Translations under genes and position numbers: made by a program
The notes under the pieces: generated by a model
Seen by the model: only the letters and a program-made list of their open reading frames with translations
Databases searched by the model: none
What the model was told of the DNA's origin: nothing
In this document: positions 32,416-41,380 of the stretch, one piece after another
Layout: every line of letters begins with the position of its first letter
How positions within the stretch are numbered: position 1 is the first letter of the stretch
Assembly: GCF_049354825.1 (NCBI RefSeq)
Contig: NZ_CP186480.1
Coordinates: 2,418,001-2,482,000 of the forward strand
Origin: Novosphingobium sp049354825
Lineage (GTDB): Bacteria > Pseudomonadota > Alphaproteobacteria > Sphingomonadales > Sphingomonadaceae
DNA length: 64,000 nt
Direction: 5' to 3'

Positions 32416-32442
32416 GCTTTCGCGCCAGGACCCGCGCCGCCC

Positions 32443-33288
32443 TTATACCGCGATATTGTCGATCAGGCGCGCCTTGCCGAGGCGCGCGGCGACGAACAGG
32501 CGCGCGCCGGCGGCGGCGCGGACAAGCGGCGCCAGGCTCTCGCCGTCGCGCAAGTCCAGGTAGTCGGGGGCTGCGAAGCCGGCTTCGGCCAGCGCGGCGC
32601 GCGCGGCGGCGAGGGCGGGCGCGACCGGCGCGCCGGCGCGGATCGCCTCGGCCGCCGCGCCGAGCGCGCGAGGCAGGGCGGCGGCGCGAACGCGCTCGTC
32701 AGGCGTCAGGTAGGCATTGCGGCTGCTCATCGCCAGGCCGTCGGCCTCGCGCACGGTCGGCACGCCGACGATGGCGTCCACCTGCGGGCGGGTGAAGTCG
32801 AGGTCGCGCGCCATCCGGCGGATCACCGCCAGCTGCTGCCAGTCCTTTTCACCGAACAGCGCGATGTCGGGCCGGACCTGCTGGAACAGCTTGGCGACCA
32901 CGGTGGCGACGCCGTCGAAATGGCCCGGCCGGGCCGCCCCGTCGAGCGGTTCGCTGACGCCCGCGACGGAGACGTTGGTGGCATAGCCGGCCGGATACAT
33001 CGTCGCTGCGTCGGGCGCCCACAGCAGGCTAACCCCCTCGGCCGCCAGCAGTTCGCTGTCGCGGGCAAGCTGGCGCGGATAGGCGTCCAGGTCCTCGCCC
33101 GCGCCGAACTGGCGCGGGTTGACGAAAATCGATACCGCCACGTGCGCGGCGCGGGCCTTGCCGGCGCGCACCAGGGCCAGGTGGCCTTGGTGCAGCGCCC
33201 CCATCGTCGGCACCAGCGCCAGCGGGCCATCGGCGCGCAAGGCGGCGACGGCACGGCGCAGTGGATCGAGAGCGGTGATCGTTTGCAC
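32443..33288 (-). CDS. panC: Pantothenate synthetase
   Basis: Joins pantoate and beta-alanine with ATP to make pantothenate, the coenzyme A precursor. The 281-residue chain starts MQTITALDPLRRAV and shows LVPTMGALHQGHLALVR (the ATP motif), SIFVNPRQFGAGEDLDAYPR, and FGEKDWQQLAVIRRMARDLDF. It stands alone; panB is not in the window. It is divergent from mipZ with about 80 bp between. Confidence 0.96.
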   Translation of the reverse strand: MQTITALDPLRRAVAALRADGPLALVPTMGALHQGHLALVRAGKARAAHVAVSIFVNPRQFGAGEDLDAYPRQLARDSELLAAEGVSLLWAPDAATMYPAGYATNVSVAGVSEPLDGAARPGHFDGVATVVAKLFQQVRPDIALFGEKDWQQLAVIRRMARDLDFTRPQVDAIVGVPTVREADGLAMSSRNAYLTPDERVRAAALPRALGAAAEAIRAGAPVAPALAAARAALAEAGFAAPDYLDLRDGESLAPLVRAAAGARLFVAARLGKARLIDNIAV

Positions 33289-33369
33289 GCCGTGTTCCCC
33301 TTGCTTTAAAGTCCCGCCCGGTTAGGCGCGGATGGCGCGCCCGCGCAACCAGGAAGGCCCGTTTCGCCC

Positions 33370-34209
33370 GTGTCCACCCCGTCCGGCCCGCACCGCATCG
33401 TCTTCGCCAATGAAAAGGGCGGCACCGGCAAGTCGACCACCGCGGTCCACGTCGCAATCGGGCTGGCCTACCAGGGCGCCCGGGTCGCCGCGATCGACCT
33501 CGATCCGCGCCAGCGCACGCTGCACCGCTACCTGGAAAACCGTGCCGAAACCCAGAAGCGCCGCGGCATCGAACTGCCCGACGCCAGCTTCGCGGTGTTC
33601 GACGGCGCCGCGTGCGAGGGTGACGGTGTCGAGGCGCTGGAGGCGATGGCGGCCGAGGTCGGCAAGGACGCCGATTTCCTGATCTTCGACACCCCCGGCC
33701 GCGACGATCCCTATGCCCGCCACGCCGCCACCCGGGCCGACACGCTGGTGACGCCGCTCAACGACAGTTTCGTCGACTTCGACCTGATCGGCCAGGTCGA
33801 TCCGGAGACCTTCAAGGTCCGCAAGCTGTCGTTCTATGCCGAACTGATCTGGGAGGCGCGCAAGAAGCGCGCGCTGGCGACGCTGAACGAGGCACGGCGA
33901 GAAATGGACTGGGTGGTGGTGCGCAACCGCGGCGGCCACGTCGAGGCGCGCAACATGCGCCGGCTCGACCAGGCGCTGACCGAGATGGCGAAGCGCGTCG
34001 GCTTTCGGATCGCCTCGGGCCTGTCCGAGCGCGTGATCTACCGCGAGCTGTTCCCCAGCGGGCTGACCCTGCTCGACAAGGGCCACCTGGGCGAGCTTGG
34101 CACCAGCCATCTGGTGGCACGGCAGGAACTGCGCGCGATGCTGATGGCGCTCAACCTGCCGATGCCGGCCAAGCGCGCCCCGCAGCTGGCGCTGGCCGCG
34201 AACGGCTGA
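33370..34209 (+). CDS. mipZ: Division-plane positioning ATPase MipZ
   Basis: A ParA-like ATPase that in alphaproteobacteria binds near the chromosome origin and keeps FtsZ from assembling at the poles. The 279-residue chain has a deviant Walker A motif NEKGGTGKST (14-23), AIDLDPRQRTLHRYLENR, and DFLIFDTPGRDDPYARHA. RQRTLHRYLENR is the MipZ-specific arginine-rich strand. It starts with GTG at 33370. Its stop overlaps the J-domain gene ATG (TGATG), so it is translationally coupled to that gene. Confidence 0.92.
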   Translation: MSTPSGPHRIVFANEKGGTGKSTTAVHVAIGLAYQGARVAAIDLDPRQRTLHRYLENRAETQKRRGIELPDASFAVFDGAACEGDGVEALEAMAAEVGKDADFLIFDTPGRDDPYARHAATRADTLVTPLNDSFVDFDLIGQVDPETFKVRKLSFYAELIWEARKKRALATLNEARREMDWVVVRNRGGHVEARNMRRLDQALTEMAKRVGFRIASGLSERVIYRELFPSGLTLLDKGHLGELGTSHLVARQELRAMLMALNLPMPAKRAPQLALAANG

Positions 34210-34505
34210 TGGGAAAGCTGCTGGTCTATGCGCTGATCGCGGCGGCGCTGTGCAAGTTTGCGACCGGCCGCTGGCCGTGGGAACTGTGGCGCGATAGCGA
34301 ACGTTCGCAAGGCGAGGCGCAGGCCCGCGCGCTGCTCGGGGTGGATCGTTCCGCCAGCAGAGAGCAGGTCCTCGCCGCGCATCGCCAGTTGCTGATCCGC
34401 GTTCACCCCGATCGGGGCGGCAGCGCGGAGCAGGTCCACCAGGCCGACAAGGCGCGCGACATCCTGCTCGCGCGGCTCGACCGCCGGATTACGGAGACAC
34501 CATGA
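34209..34505 (+). CDS. Membrane-anchored J-domain protein
   Basis: A 98-residue protein with an N-terminal hydrophobic helix (GKLLVYALIAAALCKFA, about 2-18) and a C-terminal J domain with ARALLGVDRSASREQVLAAHRQLLIRVHPDRGGS. The HPD motif needed to stimulate Hsp70 is present. Its layout, one helix then a short J domain, resembles the Tim14/Pam18 type, and it lacks the Gly/Phe and zinc regions of DnaJ. It overlaps mipZ upstream by one base and the mutase downstream by four (ATGA). The partner DnaK and substrate are not in the window. Confidence 0.85.
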   Translation: MGKLLVYALIAAALCKFATGRWPWELWRDSERSQGEAQARALLGVDRSASREQVLAAHRQLLIRVHPDRGGSAEQVHQADKARDILLARLDRRITETP

Positions 34506-35905
34506 CTCATACTTTCGACCGCACCGTCCTGCGCGAATACGACATTCGCGGCATCATCGGCGAAACGCTTGGCGCCGAGGACGCGCGCGCGATTGGCCGC
34601 GGCTTCGGCACGATGCTGGCGCGTGACGGCGGCAAGAAGGTGGTGGTCGGCTACGACGGGCGCACCAGCTCGCCGATGCTGGCGCACGCGCTGGTCGAAG
34701 GGCTCAACGCCTGCGGGCTGGACGTGGTGAACGTGGGCATGGGCCCCACGCCGATGCTGTATTACGCCGAAGCCTCAATGGAAGACGTGGATGGCGGCAT
34801 TCAGATAACAGGCAGCCACAATCCCGCCAATTACAATGGCTTCAAGATGGTATTTCGGGGCCGGCCGTTCTTCGGCGAGGACATCCAGGAAGTGGGCCGG
34901 CTGGCTGCCGCCGGCGACTGGGTGAACGGCCAGGGCGGCAGCGAGGATCGCGAGATCCTCGGCGCCTATATCGACCGGATGGTCGAGGCCCTGAAGGGGA
35001 TCGACCGCGATAAACTGTCCCGACTTCGGATCGGCTGGGACGCGGGCAACGGCGCGGCGGGCCCCGCGCTCGAGCTGCTTGTGAAAAAGCTTCCTGGTGA
35101 ACATCATACCCTCTTCACCGATGTCGACGGCACGTTCCCGAACCACCATCCGGATCCCACCGAGGAAAAGAACCTCGCCGACCTGAAGGCGCTCGTCGCG
35201 GAGAAGAACCTCGATTTCGGTATCGCTTTCGACGGCGACGGCGACCGCATCGGCTCGATCGACGGCCAGGGCCGGGTGATCTGGGGCGACCAGCTGCTCA
35301 TGATCTACGCCGAGGACCTCCTGCGGATGGAGCCCGGATCCACGATCATCGCGGATGTTAAGGCCTCGCGTGCCTTGTTCGAGAAAGTCTCAAGGCTGGG
35401 TGGCAAGCCGGTTATGTGGAAAACCGGACACAGCCTTATCAAATCCAAAATGAAGGAAACTCACGCGCCGCTGGCCGGCGAGATGAGCGGGCACGTGTTC
35501 TTCGCGCACGATTACTACGGCTTCGACGATGCGCTTTACGCCGCGGTCCGCCTGATCGCGGCAAGCGCGCGGCTGGGCAAGTCGGTGACCGAGCTGCGCG
35601 GCGAGATGCCCGCGCTGGTGAACACGCCCGAGATGCGCTTCCAGGTCGACGAGAGCCGCAAGTTCGCGGTCGTCGACGAAGTCGCCGCCCGGCTCAAGCA
35701 GTCTGGCGCCGACGTCGATTCGACCGACGGCGTGCGCGTTTCGACAAACGATGGCTGGTGGCTGCTGCGGGCGTCCAACACCCAGGACGTGCTGGTGGCG
35801 CGCGCCGAATCGAACGACCAGGCCGGGCTCGACCGGCTGCTCGGCCAGATCGACGACCAGCTTGCCGCCTCCGGGCTGACGCGCGGACCGCAGGCCGGGC
35901 ATTGA
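34502..35905 (+). CDS. Phosphomannomutase/phosphoglucomutase
   Basis: Alpha-D-phosphohexomutase that interconverts hexose 1- and 6-phosphates for sugar nucleotides and exopolysaccharide. The 467-residue chain has the phosphoserine motif TGSHNPANYNG (Ser105), the metal-binding DGDGDR (244-249), and a C-terminal phosphate-binding RASNTQDVLVARAES. YDIRGIIGE at the start is a normal opening. Segments around 34801-34860 (29 of 60 G/C) and 35401-35460 (27 of 60) are poor in G+C relative to the rest. The product would feed LPS or polysaccharide precursors. ATG overlaps the J-protein stop; its TGA overlaps the HAD start. Confidence 0.92.
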   Translation: MTHTFDRTVLREYDIRGIIGETLGAEDARAIGRGFGTMLARDGGKKVVVGYDGRTSSPMLAHALVEGLNACGLDVVNVGMGPTPMLYYAEASMEDVDGGIQITGSHNPANYNGFKMVFRGRPFFGEDIQEVGRLAAAGDWVNGQGGSEDREILGAYIDRMVEALKGIDRDKLSRLRIGWDAGNGAAGPALELLVKKLPGEHHTLFTDVDGTFPNHHPDPTEEKNLADLKALVAEKNLDFGIAFDGDGDRIGSIDGQGRVIWGDQLLMIYAEDLLRMEPGSTIIADVKASRALFEKVSRLGGKPVMWKTGHSLIKSKMKETHAPLAGEMSGHVFFAHDYYGFDDALYAAVRLIAASARLGKSVTELRGEMPALVNTPEMRFQVDESRKFAVVDEVAARLKQSGADVDSTDGVRVSTNDGWWLLRASNTQDVLVARAESNDQAGLDRLLGQIDDQLAASGLTRGPQAGH

Positions 35906-36720
35906 GCCTGGAGCAAGGCGAGCGGGCGGGGCCGATCGGCCTCGTCGTCTCGGACATCGACGGCACGCTGGTGCGGCGCGACAAGTCGCTGCCCGATGCC
36001 AACGTGGCGGCGGTCAAGGCGGTGACGGCGCGCGGCGTGCCAGTGTCGCTGATCTCGGCCCGGCCGCCCAGCGGCATCCTGCCGATTGCGCGGGCGCTGG
36101 GCCTGCCGGGCCCGTTCGCCGCCTTCAACGGCGGCACGCTGTTCGATGACGACGGCACGATCCGCGAAGCGCACCGGCTGGACGATGACCTGGCCGTGGA
36201 GGCCGCCCGCCGCATCCTGGCAGCGGGGATGACGCTGTGGACCTTTGCCGCGGGCAAGTGGTTCGCCAGCGATGTCGCCAACCCGCACACCGACCGCGAA
36301 CGGCTGTCGGCCGGGCTGGAACCCGACAGTGGGACGCCCGCGGGGCCGCGCGACAAGCTCGTCGCAGTTTGCGACGACGCGGCGCGGCTGTCGGCGATGG
36401 AGCAGGACCTGCGCGCGCTCGCCGGGCCGCGTGCGACGGTCATCCGGTCGCAGGCCTACTACCTCGACGTCACCGCCCCCGCCGCCAACAAGGGCGACGG
36501 CCTGGCCGCGCTGGCCGCGCTCTACGGCGTCGCGCCGGGCGCGGTTGCCGTCCTGGGCGACCAGGCCAACGACATCGCGATGTTCCGCCGGGCCGGCCTG
36601 TCGGTGGCGATGGGCCAGGCCACGCCCGATGTCGCCGCCGAGGCCGACCACGTCGCCGCCGCCAACGAAGCGGACGGGGTGGCGGACGGGCTCGAACGCT
36701 TCATCGTTCCCCGCCTCTAG
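35902..36720 (+). CDS. Cof-type HAD hydrolase
   Basis: The 272-residue HAD phosphatase has VVSDIDGTLVRRDKSL with catalytic Asp18 and Asp20, SARPPSGILPIARAL, AFNGGTLFDD, and the GDQANDIAMFRRAG motif IV. The likely substrate is a sugar phosphate; adjacency to the phosphohexomutase supports this only loosely. I start it at TTG 35902, which overlaps the mutase stop as TTGA; a CTG two codons later is also possible. A terminator follows. Confidence 0.82.
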   Translation: MSLEQGERAGPIGLVVSDIDGTLVRRDKSLPDANVAAVKAVTARGVPVSLISARPPSGILPIARALGLPGPFAAFNGGTLFDDDGTIREAHRLDDDLAVEAARRILAAGMTLWTFAAGKWFASDVANPHTDRERLSAGLEPDSGTPAGPRDKLVAVCDDAARLSAMEQDLRALAGPRATVIRSQAYYLDVTAPAANKGDGLAALAALYGVAPGAVAVLGDQANDIAMFRRAGLSVAMGQATPDVAAEADHVAAANEADGVADGLERFIVPRL

Positions 36721-36726
36721 GACGCG

Positions 36727-36757
36727 AAAAGGCCCGGCAGGCGAACCTGCCGGGCCT
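36727..36757. terminator. Bidirectional terminator between HAD gene and BON gene
   Basis: A 12-bp stem (36730-36741 with 36746-36757). AAAA on its left gives a T run for minus-strand transcripts, and a short TT follows on the plus side. It ends the mipZ-J-mutase-HAD run and the BON gene. Confidence 0.75.
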
Positions 36758-36797
36758 TCGCGGACGACGGGACGAAATTATCCCCTCACGACCGGGT

Positions 36798-37565
36798 TCA
36801 GCCGGTCGTTCCGCTCCATGAGCTGGTCGTCTGCGTGGCGGTATTGGCGGCGCTGTCGTCAACGCGCAGGTTGTTCTGCACGTGCTTCACGCCGCTGATG
36901 CAATCGACGCAGTCCTCGGCGCGGCGCTTGGCGGCGCGATCGGACACGGTACCGTCAAGCGTGACCTCGCCCTGGTCGACCGCGACCGTGATCTTGCTGG
37001 CGTCCACATGGCGATCGTCGGTCAGGCGATCGTTGACGTCTTCGCGAATGCGGTCGTCGGAGCGGGTATAGTTGCTCGGCCCGCGGCCGCGGTGGTCCTG
37101 CTCGCGCCGGCGCTGGGCGTCGTCGTCGCCGAACCAGCTGGCGATCTCGTCGCCGGCGCGGTCGAGGAAGCCGCGATGGTCGCGGTAATTGCCGGCTCCG
37201 CGGCGATAATCGTCCTGGCCCCGACTGGACCGATCGGCGCTGCGGGGCATGCTGTCACCGTAACCGGCGGCGCGGTACTGGCCGCTGCGCTGGCCGTATG
37301 CGGCGCCCTGGTTCCAGCCCTGCGCGCGGCTGGCGTCGCTGCGGCCCGGCTGGCGGCTGTCGCCGTGATCGTCATCGAAATCGTCGCGGAACGATTGGCC
37401 CGAATCGCGCCAGCGCGTGCGGCTGTCGTCACCGTTGCCGTGCCATTCGCCCTGCTGGCCGCCGTAATCGGCGAACTGTTCGGGCTGGCGGGGCATGTCG
37501 GGATAGTTCTGCGGCTGGGGCAGCCGGTCGCGGCGATAATCGTCGCGGCGATAACGTTCGGTCAT
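36798..37565 (-). CDS. BON-domain protein with charged low-complexity N-terminus
   Basis: A 255-residue protein. The first 120 residues are rich in Arg, Asp, Gln and Gly, without recognisable fold. A DEIASWFGDDDAQRRREQDH motif follows, then a BON domain (about 165-240) with DVNDRLTDDRHVDASKITVAVDQGEVTLDGTVSDRAAKRRAEDCVDCISGVKHVQNNLRV. BON domains usually bind membranes or phospholipids and often occur in osmotic-stress proteins such as OsmY. No signal peptide is obvious, and two cysteines (C-V-D-C) lie in the BON domain. Function unknown. Confidence 0.8.
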   Translation of the reverse strand: MTERYRRDDYRRDRLPQPQNYPDMPRQPEQFADYGGQQGEWHGNGDDSRTRWRDSGQSFRDDFDDDHGDSRQPGRSDASRAQGWNQGAAYGQRSGQYRAAGYGDSMPRSADRSSRGQDDYRRGAGNYRDHRGFLDRAGDEIASWFGDDDAQRRREQDHRGRGPSNYTRSDDRIREDVNDRLTDDRHVDASKITVAVDQGEVTLDGTVSDRAAKRRAEDCVDCISGVKHVQNNLRVDDSAANTATQTTSSWSGTTG

Positions 37566-37759
37566 GGGATCGTTCCTCTCGCGTCTGGCGGGCCGGTGCG
37601 GGGGGCCCGGGGTGGCATTGGGTCAACCGCGCCCACGGGCTGCGGGTTGCAGCGCCGGTCGCGCCCCCGCCACGCTTCGCCCCGCACCGGGCCGCGGCGC
37701 CAAGCTGTTGGCGCAGCGCGGCAATTTCCGCCGCCGGGCAAAGCTGCCATAAGGCGCCG

Positions 37760-40216
37760 ATGACCGCTGCCAGCACCGTGCCGCCCGAACTGACCGACTG
37801 GTTCGCCGGGCGCGGCTGGCGCGTGCGCAGCCACCAGGCGGAGATGCTGGCGGCCGACGATGCCGGGCTGCATGCCATGCTGGTGGCCGATACCGGCGCG
37901 GGCAAGACGCTGGCGGGGTTCCTGCCGACGCTGGCGGCGTTCTGCCCGTCGCGCGGGGCGGTGCCCGGCGAAGGGTTGCACACGCTCTACGTCTCGCCGC
38001 TCAAGGCACTGGCGCACGACGTCCAGCGCAACCTGCTGACCCCGATCGAGGCGATGGGCCTGCCCATCCGGGTCGAGACGCGCAGCGGCGATACGCCTTC
38101 GGACCGCAAGGCCCGCCAGCGCGCCCGCCCGCCGCACGTGCTGATGACGACGCCCGAATCGCTGTCGCTGCTGCTCAGCTATCCCGAGAGCGAGGCGCTG
38201 TTCGCGACGCTGCAACGGGTGGTGATCGACGAGGTCCACGCCTTTGCCACCGGCAAGCGCGGCGACTTGCTGGCGCTGGCGCTGACCCGGCTGCAGGCGA
38301 TCGCGCCGGGGCTGCGGCGGGCGGCGCTGTCGGCCACGGTGGCCGCGCCCGAGGCGTTCCGCGAATGGCTCGCCCCCGATGGCGATATCGACAGCGTGGC
38401 GCTGGTTGAGGGCGAGGCGGGCGCCCCGGCCGATGTGGAGATCCTCTTGCCCGAAGATGCGCGGGTCCCGTGGGGCGGCCACGCCGCGGCCTGGGCCGTG
38501 CCGCAGCTCTACGAGGAGATTCGCCGCAACAAGACCACGCTGATCTTCACCAACACGCGCTTCCTGGCCGAATATATCTTCCAGCTGCTGTGGGACATCA
38601 ACGACGACACGCTGCCGATCGGCATTCACCACGGCTCGCTCAGCAAGGAAGCGCGCCGCAAGGTGGAAGGCGCGATGGCGCGCGGCGAACTGCGGGCTTT
38701 GGTGGCCACCGCCAGCCTCGACCTGGGGGTCGACTGGGGGGATATCGACCTGGTGGTGCAGATGGGTGCGCCCAAGGGTTCGAGCCGGCTGCTGCAGCGT
38801 ATCGGCCGCGCCAATCACCGCCTCGACCAGGCCAGCCGCGCGCTGCTGGTGCCGGGCAACCGGTTCGAGTTCCTCGAGGCTACGGCGGCCAAGGACGCGG
38901 TCGACCAGGGCCAGCGCGACGGCGAGGATTTTCGCCCCGGCGCGCTCGACGTGCTGGCCCAGCACGTGATGGGCCGCGCCTGCGCCGGCCCGTTCGACGG
39001 CGACGCCTTGCTGCGCGAGGCGCGTTCGTGCCTCGCTTACGCCTGGCTGGACGAGCGCGTCTGGGACCGCGTGCTGAACTTCGTCGCCACCGGCGGCTAC
39101 GCGTTGAAAGCCTACGACCGGTTCCGCCGCATCGTGAAGGGGCGCGACGGGCTGTGGCGGCTGGGCCATCCCGAGCAAGCCGCGCGGCACCGGCTGAACG
39201 CCGGGATCATCGTCGATTCCGAAATGCTGGAGGTGCGCTTTCGCAACGGCCGCTCGCTGGGCAAGGTCGAGGAGCGTTTCGGCGCCTCGCTGACGGTCGG
39301 CGACACCTTCTGGTTCGCCGGCACCAGCCTGGAAGTGGAGATGCTGCGCGAGACCGAGGTGATCGTCCGCGCGGCCAAGTCGGCGGCGATGATCCCCAGC
39401 TACGGCGGCCAGCGCCTGCCGCTGACCACGCACCTGGCGGACCGGGTACGCGCGATGATGGTCGACCGGGCCAGCTGGGGCCGCTTTCCCGACGACGTGC
39501 GTGAATGGCTGGAAGTGCAGGCCTGGCGCAGCCGCCTGCCCGGGCCGGGCGAGCTGCTGGTGGAAAGCTTTCCCTACGGCAAGCGCGAATACACCGTCTA
39601 CTACACCTTCGAGGGCTGGAACGCGAACCAGAGCCTGGGGATGCTGATCACGCGCCGCATGGAGGAACGCGGGCTGGGGCCGCTGGGCTTCGTCGCCAAC
39701 GACTACAGCCTGGCGGTGTGGGGATTGAAGGCGGTGGACGATCCGGCGGCGATGCTGTCACCCGATATCCTGGCCCACGAATTCGTCGACTGGGTGCAGA
39801 ATTCGCACCTCTTGCGCCGCGCCTTCCGCGAAGTGGCGGTGATCGGCGGCCTGGTCGAACGGCAGCATCCCGGCAAGAAGAAGACCGGCAAGCAGGTCAC
39901 CTTCTCGACCGACCTGATTTACGACGTGCTGCGCAAGTACGAGCCCGACCACGTCCTGATCGAGGCAGCTTGGGCCGACGCCCGCACGCGCATGACCGAC
40001 GTGGGCCGCCTGGCCGACCTGCTGGACCGCGCCGCGGCGCAGCTGGTGCACGTCCACCTTGACCGGGTCAGCCCGATGGCGGTGCCGGTGATGGTGATGA
40101 TCGGGCGCGAGACGATGCCCCAGGGCCAGGCCGACGACGAGTTGCTGCTGGAAGCGGAAACGCTGGCCGGGGCGGCGATGCGCGTCGAGCCGGAAGACCC
40201 CGCCGAGCCCGATTGA
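37760..40216 (+). CDS. Ligase-associated DEXH-box helicase (Lhr family)
   Basis: An 818-residue superfamily 2 helicase of the Lhr type. Motif I is ADTGAGKT (43-50), motif II DEVH (157-160), then SATVAAP, HHGSLSKEARRKVEGAM and QRIGRANHRLDQ for motifs III-VI. The long Lhr C-terminal domain ends with QLVHVHLDRVSPMAVPVMVMIGRETM. This family is often clustered with an ATP-dependent DNA ligase, an exonuclease and a phosphoesterase (PdeM); none of those partners is next to it here. The start ATG 37760 avoids the unsupported upstream frame. Confidence 0.88.
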   Translation: MTAASTVPPELTDWFAGRGWRVRSHQAEMLAADDAGLHAMLVADTGAGKTLAGFLPTLAAFCPSRGAVPGEGLHTLYVSPLKALAHDVQRNLLTPIEAMGLPIRVETRSGDTPSDRKARQRARPPHVLMTTPESLSLLLSYPESEALFATLQRVVIDEVHAFATGKRGDLLALALTRLQAIAPGLRRAALSATVAAPEAFREWLAPDGDIDSVALVEGEAGAPADVEILLPEDARVPWGGHAAAWAVPQLYEEIRRNKTTLIFTNTRFLAEYIFQLLWDINDDTLPIGIHHGSLSKEARRKVEGAMARGELRALVATASLDLGVDWGDIDLVVQMGAPKGSSRLLQRIGRANHRLDQASRALLVPGNRFEFLEATAAKDAVDQGQRDGEDFRPGALDVLAQHVMGRACAGPFDGDALLREARSCLAYAWLDERVWDRVLNFVATGGYALKAYDRFRRIVKGRDGLWRLGHPEQAARHRLNAGIIVDSEMLEVRFRNGRSLGKVEERFGASLTVGDTFWFAGTSLEVEMLRETEVIVRAAKSAAMIPSYGGQRLPLTTHLADRVRAMMVDRASWGRFPDDVREWLEVQAWRSRLPGPGELLVESFPYGKREYTVYYTFEGWNANQSLGMLITRRMEERGLGPLGFVANDYSLAVWGLKAVDDPAAMLSPDILAHEFVDWVQNSHLLRRAFREVAVIGGLVERQHPGKKKTGKQVTFSTDLIYDVLRKYEPDHVLIEAAWADARTRMTDVGRLADLLDRAAAQLVHVHLDRVSPMAVPVMVMIGRETMPQGQADDELLLEAETLAGAAMRVEPEDPAEPD

Positions 40217-40222
40217 GGACAC

Positions 40223-40250
40223 AAAAAAAGGGGCGGATCGCTCCGCCCCT
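40223..40250. terminator. Bidirectional terminator between helicase and exbD
   Basis: A 9-bp stem (40229-40237 with 40242-40250), seven A on its left, and a T-containing right flank. It ends both convergent transcripts. Confidence 0.8.
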
Positions 40251-40281
40251 TCTTCGTCTTTTCGCGGCTGAGGCCGCCTCT

Positions 40282-40743
40282 TTACGAGGTCGGCTTCTGC
40301 GAGTTCGCGGCCCGGTTGAATTCCGAGTACGCCTCGTTCCCGACGAAGCCGAACTTGGTCACGCCCGACGCCTTGATGACCTGCAGCACCTTGGCCGTGG
40401 TATCGTAGGGCGCCTGCGCGTCAGGCTGGAACTGCAGCTCCGGCTCGACCGGGTAACGCAGCGTCTGCTGCAGATAGTAGACGAGTTCGTTCTGGTCCTT
40501 CAGCGCCTGGCCGTTCCACAGGATCGTGCCCTGCGGATCGATGACGACCTTGTTCTTGTCCGTCTTGGGCGGAATGACCGTGGTCGGCGGAGTGGGCGCC
40601 GGCAGATCGATGTCGACCGCGTGAGTCGCCACCGGGATGGTGATGATGAACATGATGAGGAGCACGAGCATGACGTCGATAAGCGGCGTCGTGTTCATTT
40701 CCATCATCGGCTCGCCATCGTCCTTGCCGCCTGACATTGCCAT
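40282..40743 (-). CDS. exbD: Biopolymer transport protein ExbD (first copy)
   Basis: One of two ExbD copies here. ExbD is part of the ExbB-ExbD proton channel that energises TonB. The 153-residue chain has a short cytoplasmic start, one helix (about residues 22-42) with the TTPLIDVMLVLLIMFII signature and its key Asp, and a periplasmic domain. It is the last gene of the tonB-exbB-exbD-exbD run, 56 bp after the upstream exbD gene. Confidence 0.9.
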   Translation of the reverse strand: MAMSGGKDDGEPMMEMNTTPLIDVMLVLLIMFIITIPVATHAVDIDLPAPTPPTTVIPPKTDKNKVVIDPQGTILWNGQALKDQNELVYYLQQTLRYPVEPELQFQPDAQAPYDTTAKVLQVIKASGVTKFGFVGNEAYSEFNRAANSQKPTS

Positions 40744-40799
40744 AGTGTGTTACTCCTGAATTCGCGTCGTGCCGGTCCGTGGCTGCAAGCCTGTCAGGC

Positions 40800-41336
40800 T
40801 CAGCCGTTCGGATCGACCGGGTTCGAGATGAAGCCGACGGTCGGGTAGCCGGAGACCTGCACGTTGTAGATCGCACCGGCGATGCAGCGCCACGGGGCGT
40901 TAACGTCGCCGCGGATGTGGACCTGCGGCACCTTCTCCGGGTTCGCCTTCAGCGCTTCGGGCCCGCCCTCGCGCTTGACGATCGAATCCAGCCGCTTGAA
41001 CGCGAGATCGCGCAGTTCGACCGAGTTCACCGCGGTGGTGTTGTTGAAATAGATCCGGCACTCGCCATTGCGGCTTGCGCCCTGGAAGCCGGGGTCACCC
41101 GCACTGCGGCCATTGTCGTCGGACGTGCTGACCGTGAGCAGCAGGTTCTCGACCTTGTCCTTCGATTCCACTGAAGCGAAGATGGGCAGCTTGAGCTTTT
41201 CGATCGTCTGGATCGCGACGGGAACCGCGATGAGGAAGATGATGAGGAGCACCAGCATGACGTCCACGAGGGGCGTCGTGTTGATGTCCGACATCGGCTT
41301 TTCCGCGGCGCCGCTTCCGCCTACCGACATTGCCAT
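40800..41336 (-). CDS. exbD: Biopolymer transport protein ExbD (second copy)
   Basis: A 178-residue paralogue with the same NTTPLVDVMLVLLIIFLIAV helix. It is longer, with extra periplasmic sequence carrying Cys residues in GECRIYF and PWRCIAGA that the first copy lacks, so a disulfide is possible. In Xanthomonas a tonB-exbB-exbD1-exbD2 cluster with a specialised second ExbD is known, which gives a parallel. Which copy does which job here cannot be told from the sequence. Confidence 0.88.
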   Translation of the reverse strand: MAMSVGGSGAAEKPMSDINTTPLVDVMLVLLIIFLIAVPVAIQTIEKLKLPIFASVESKDKVENLLLTVSTSDDNGRSAGDPGFQGASRNGECRIYFNNTTAVNSVELRDLAFKRLDSIVKREGGPEALKANPEKVPQVHIRGDVNAPWRCIAGAIYNVQVSGYPTVGFISNPVDPNG

Positions 41337-41380
41337 TTCGTTATCCTATTCCTGAGAGCCCGGCTCTTGTGAGCCTGACT

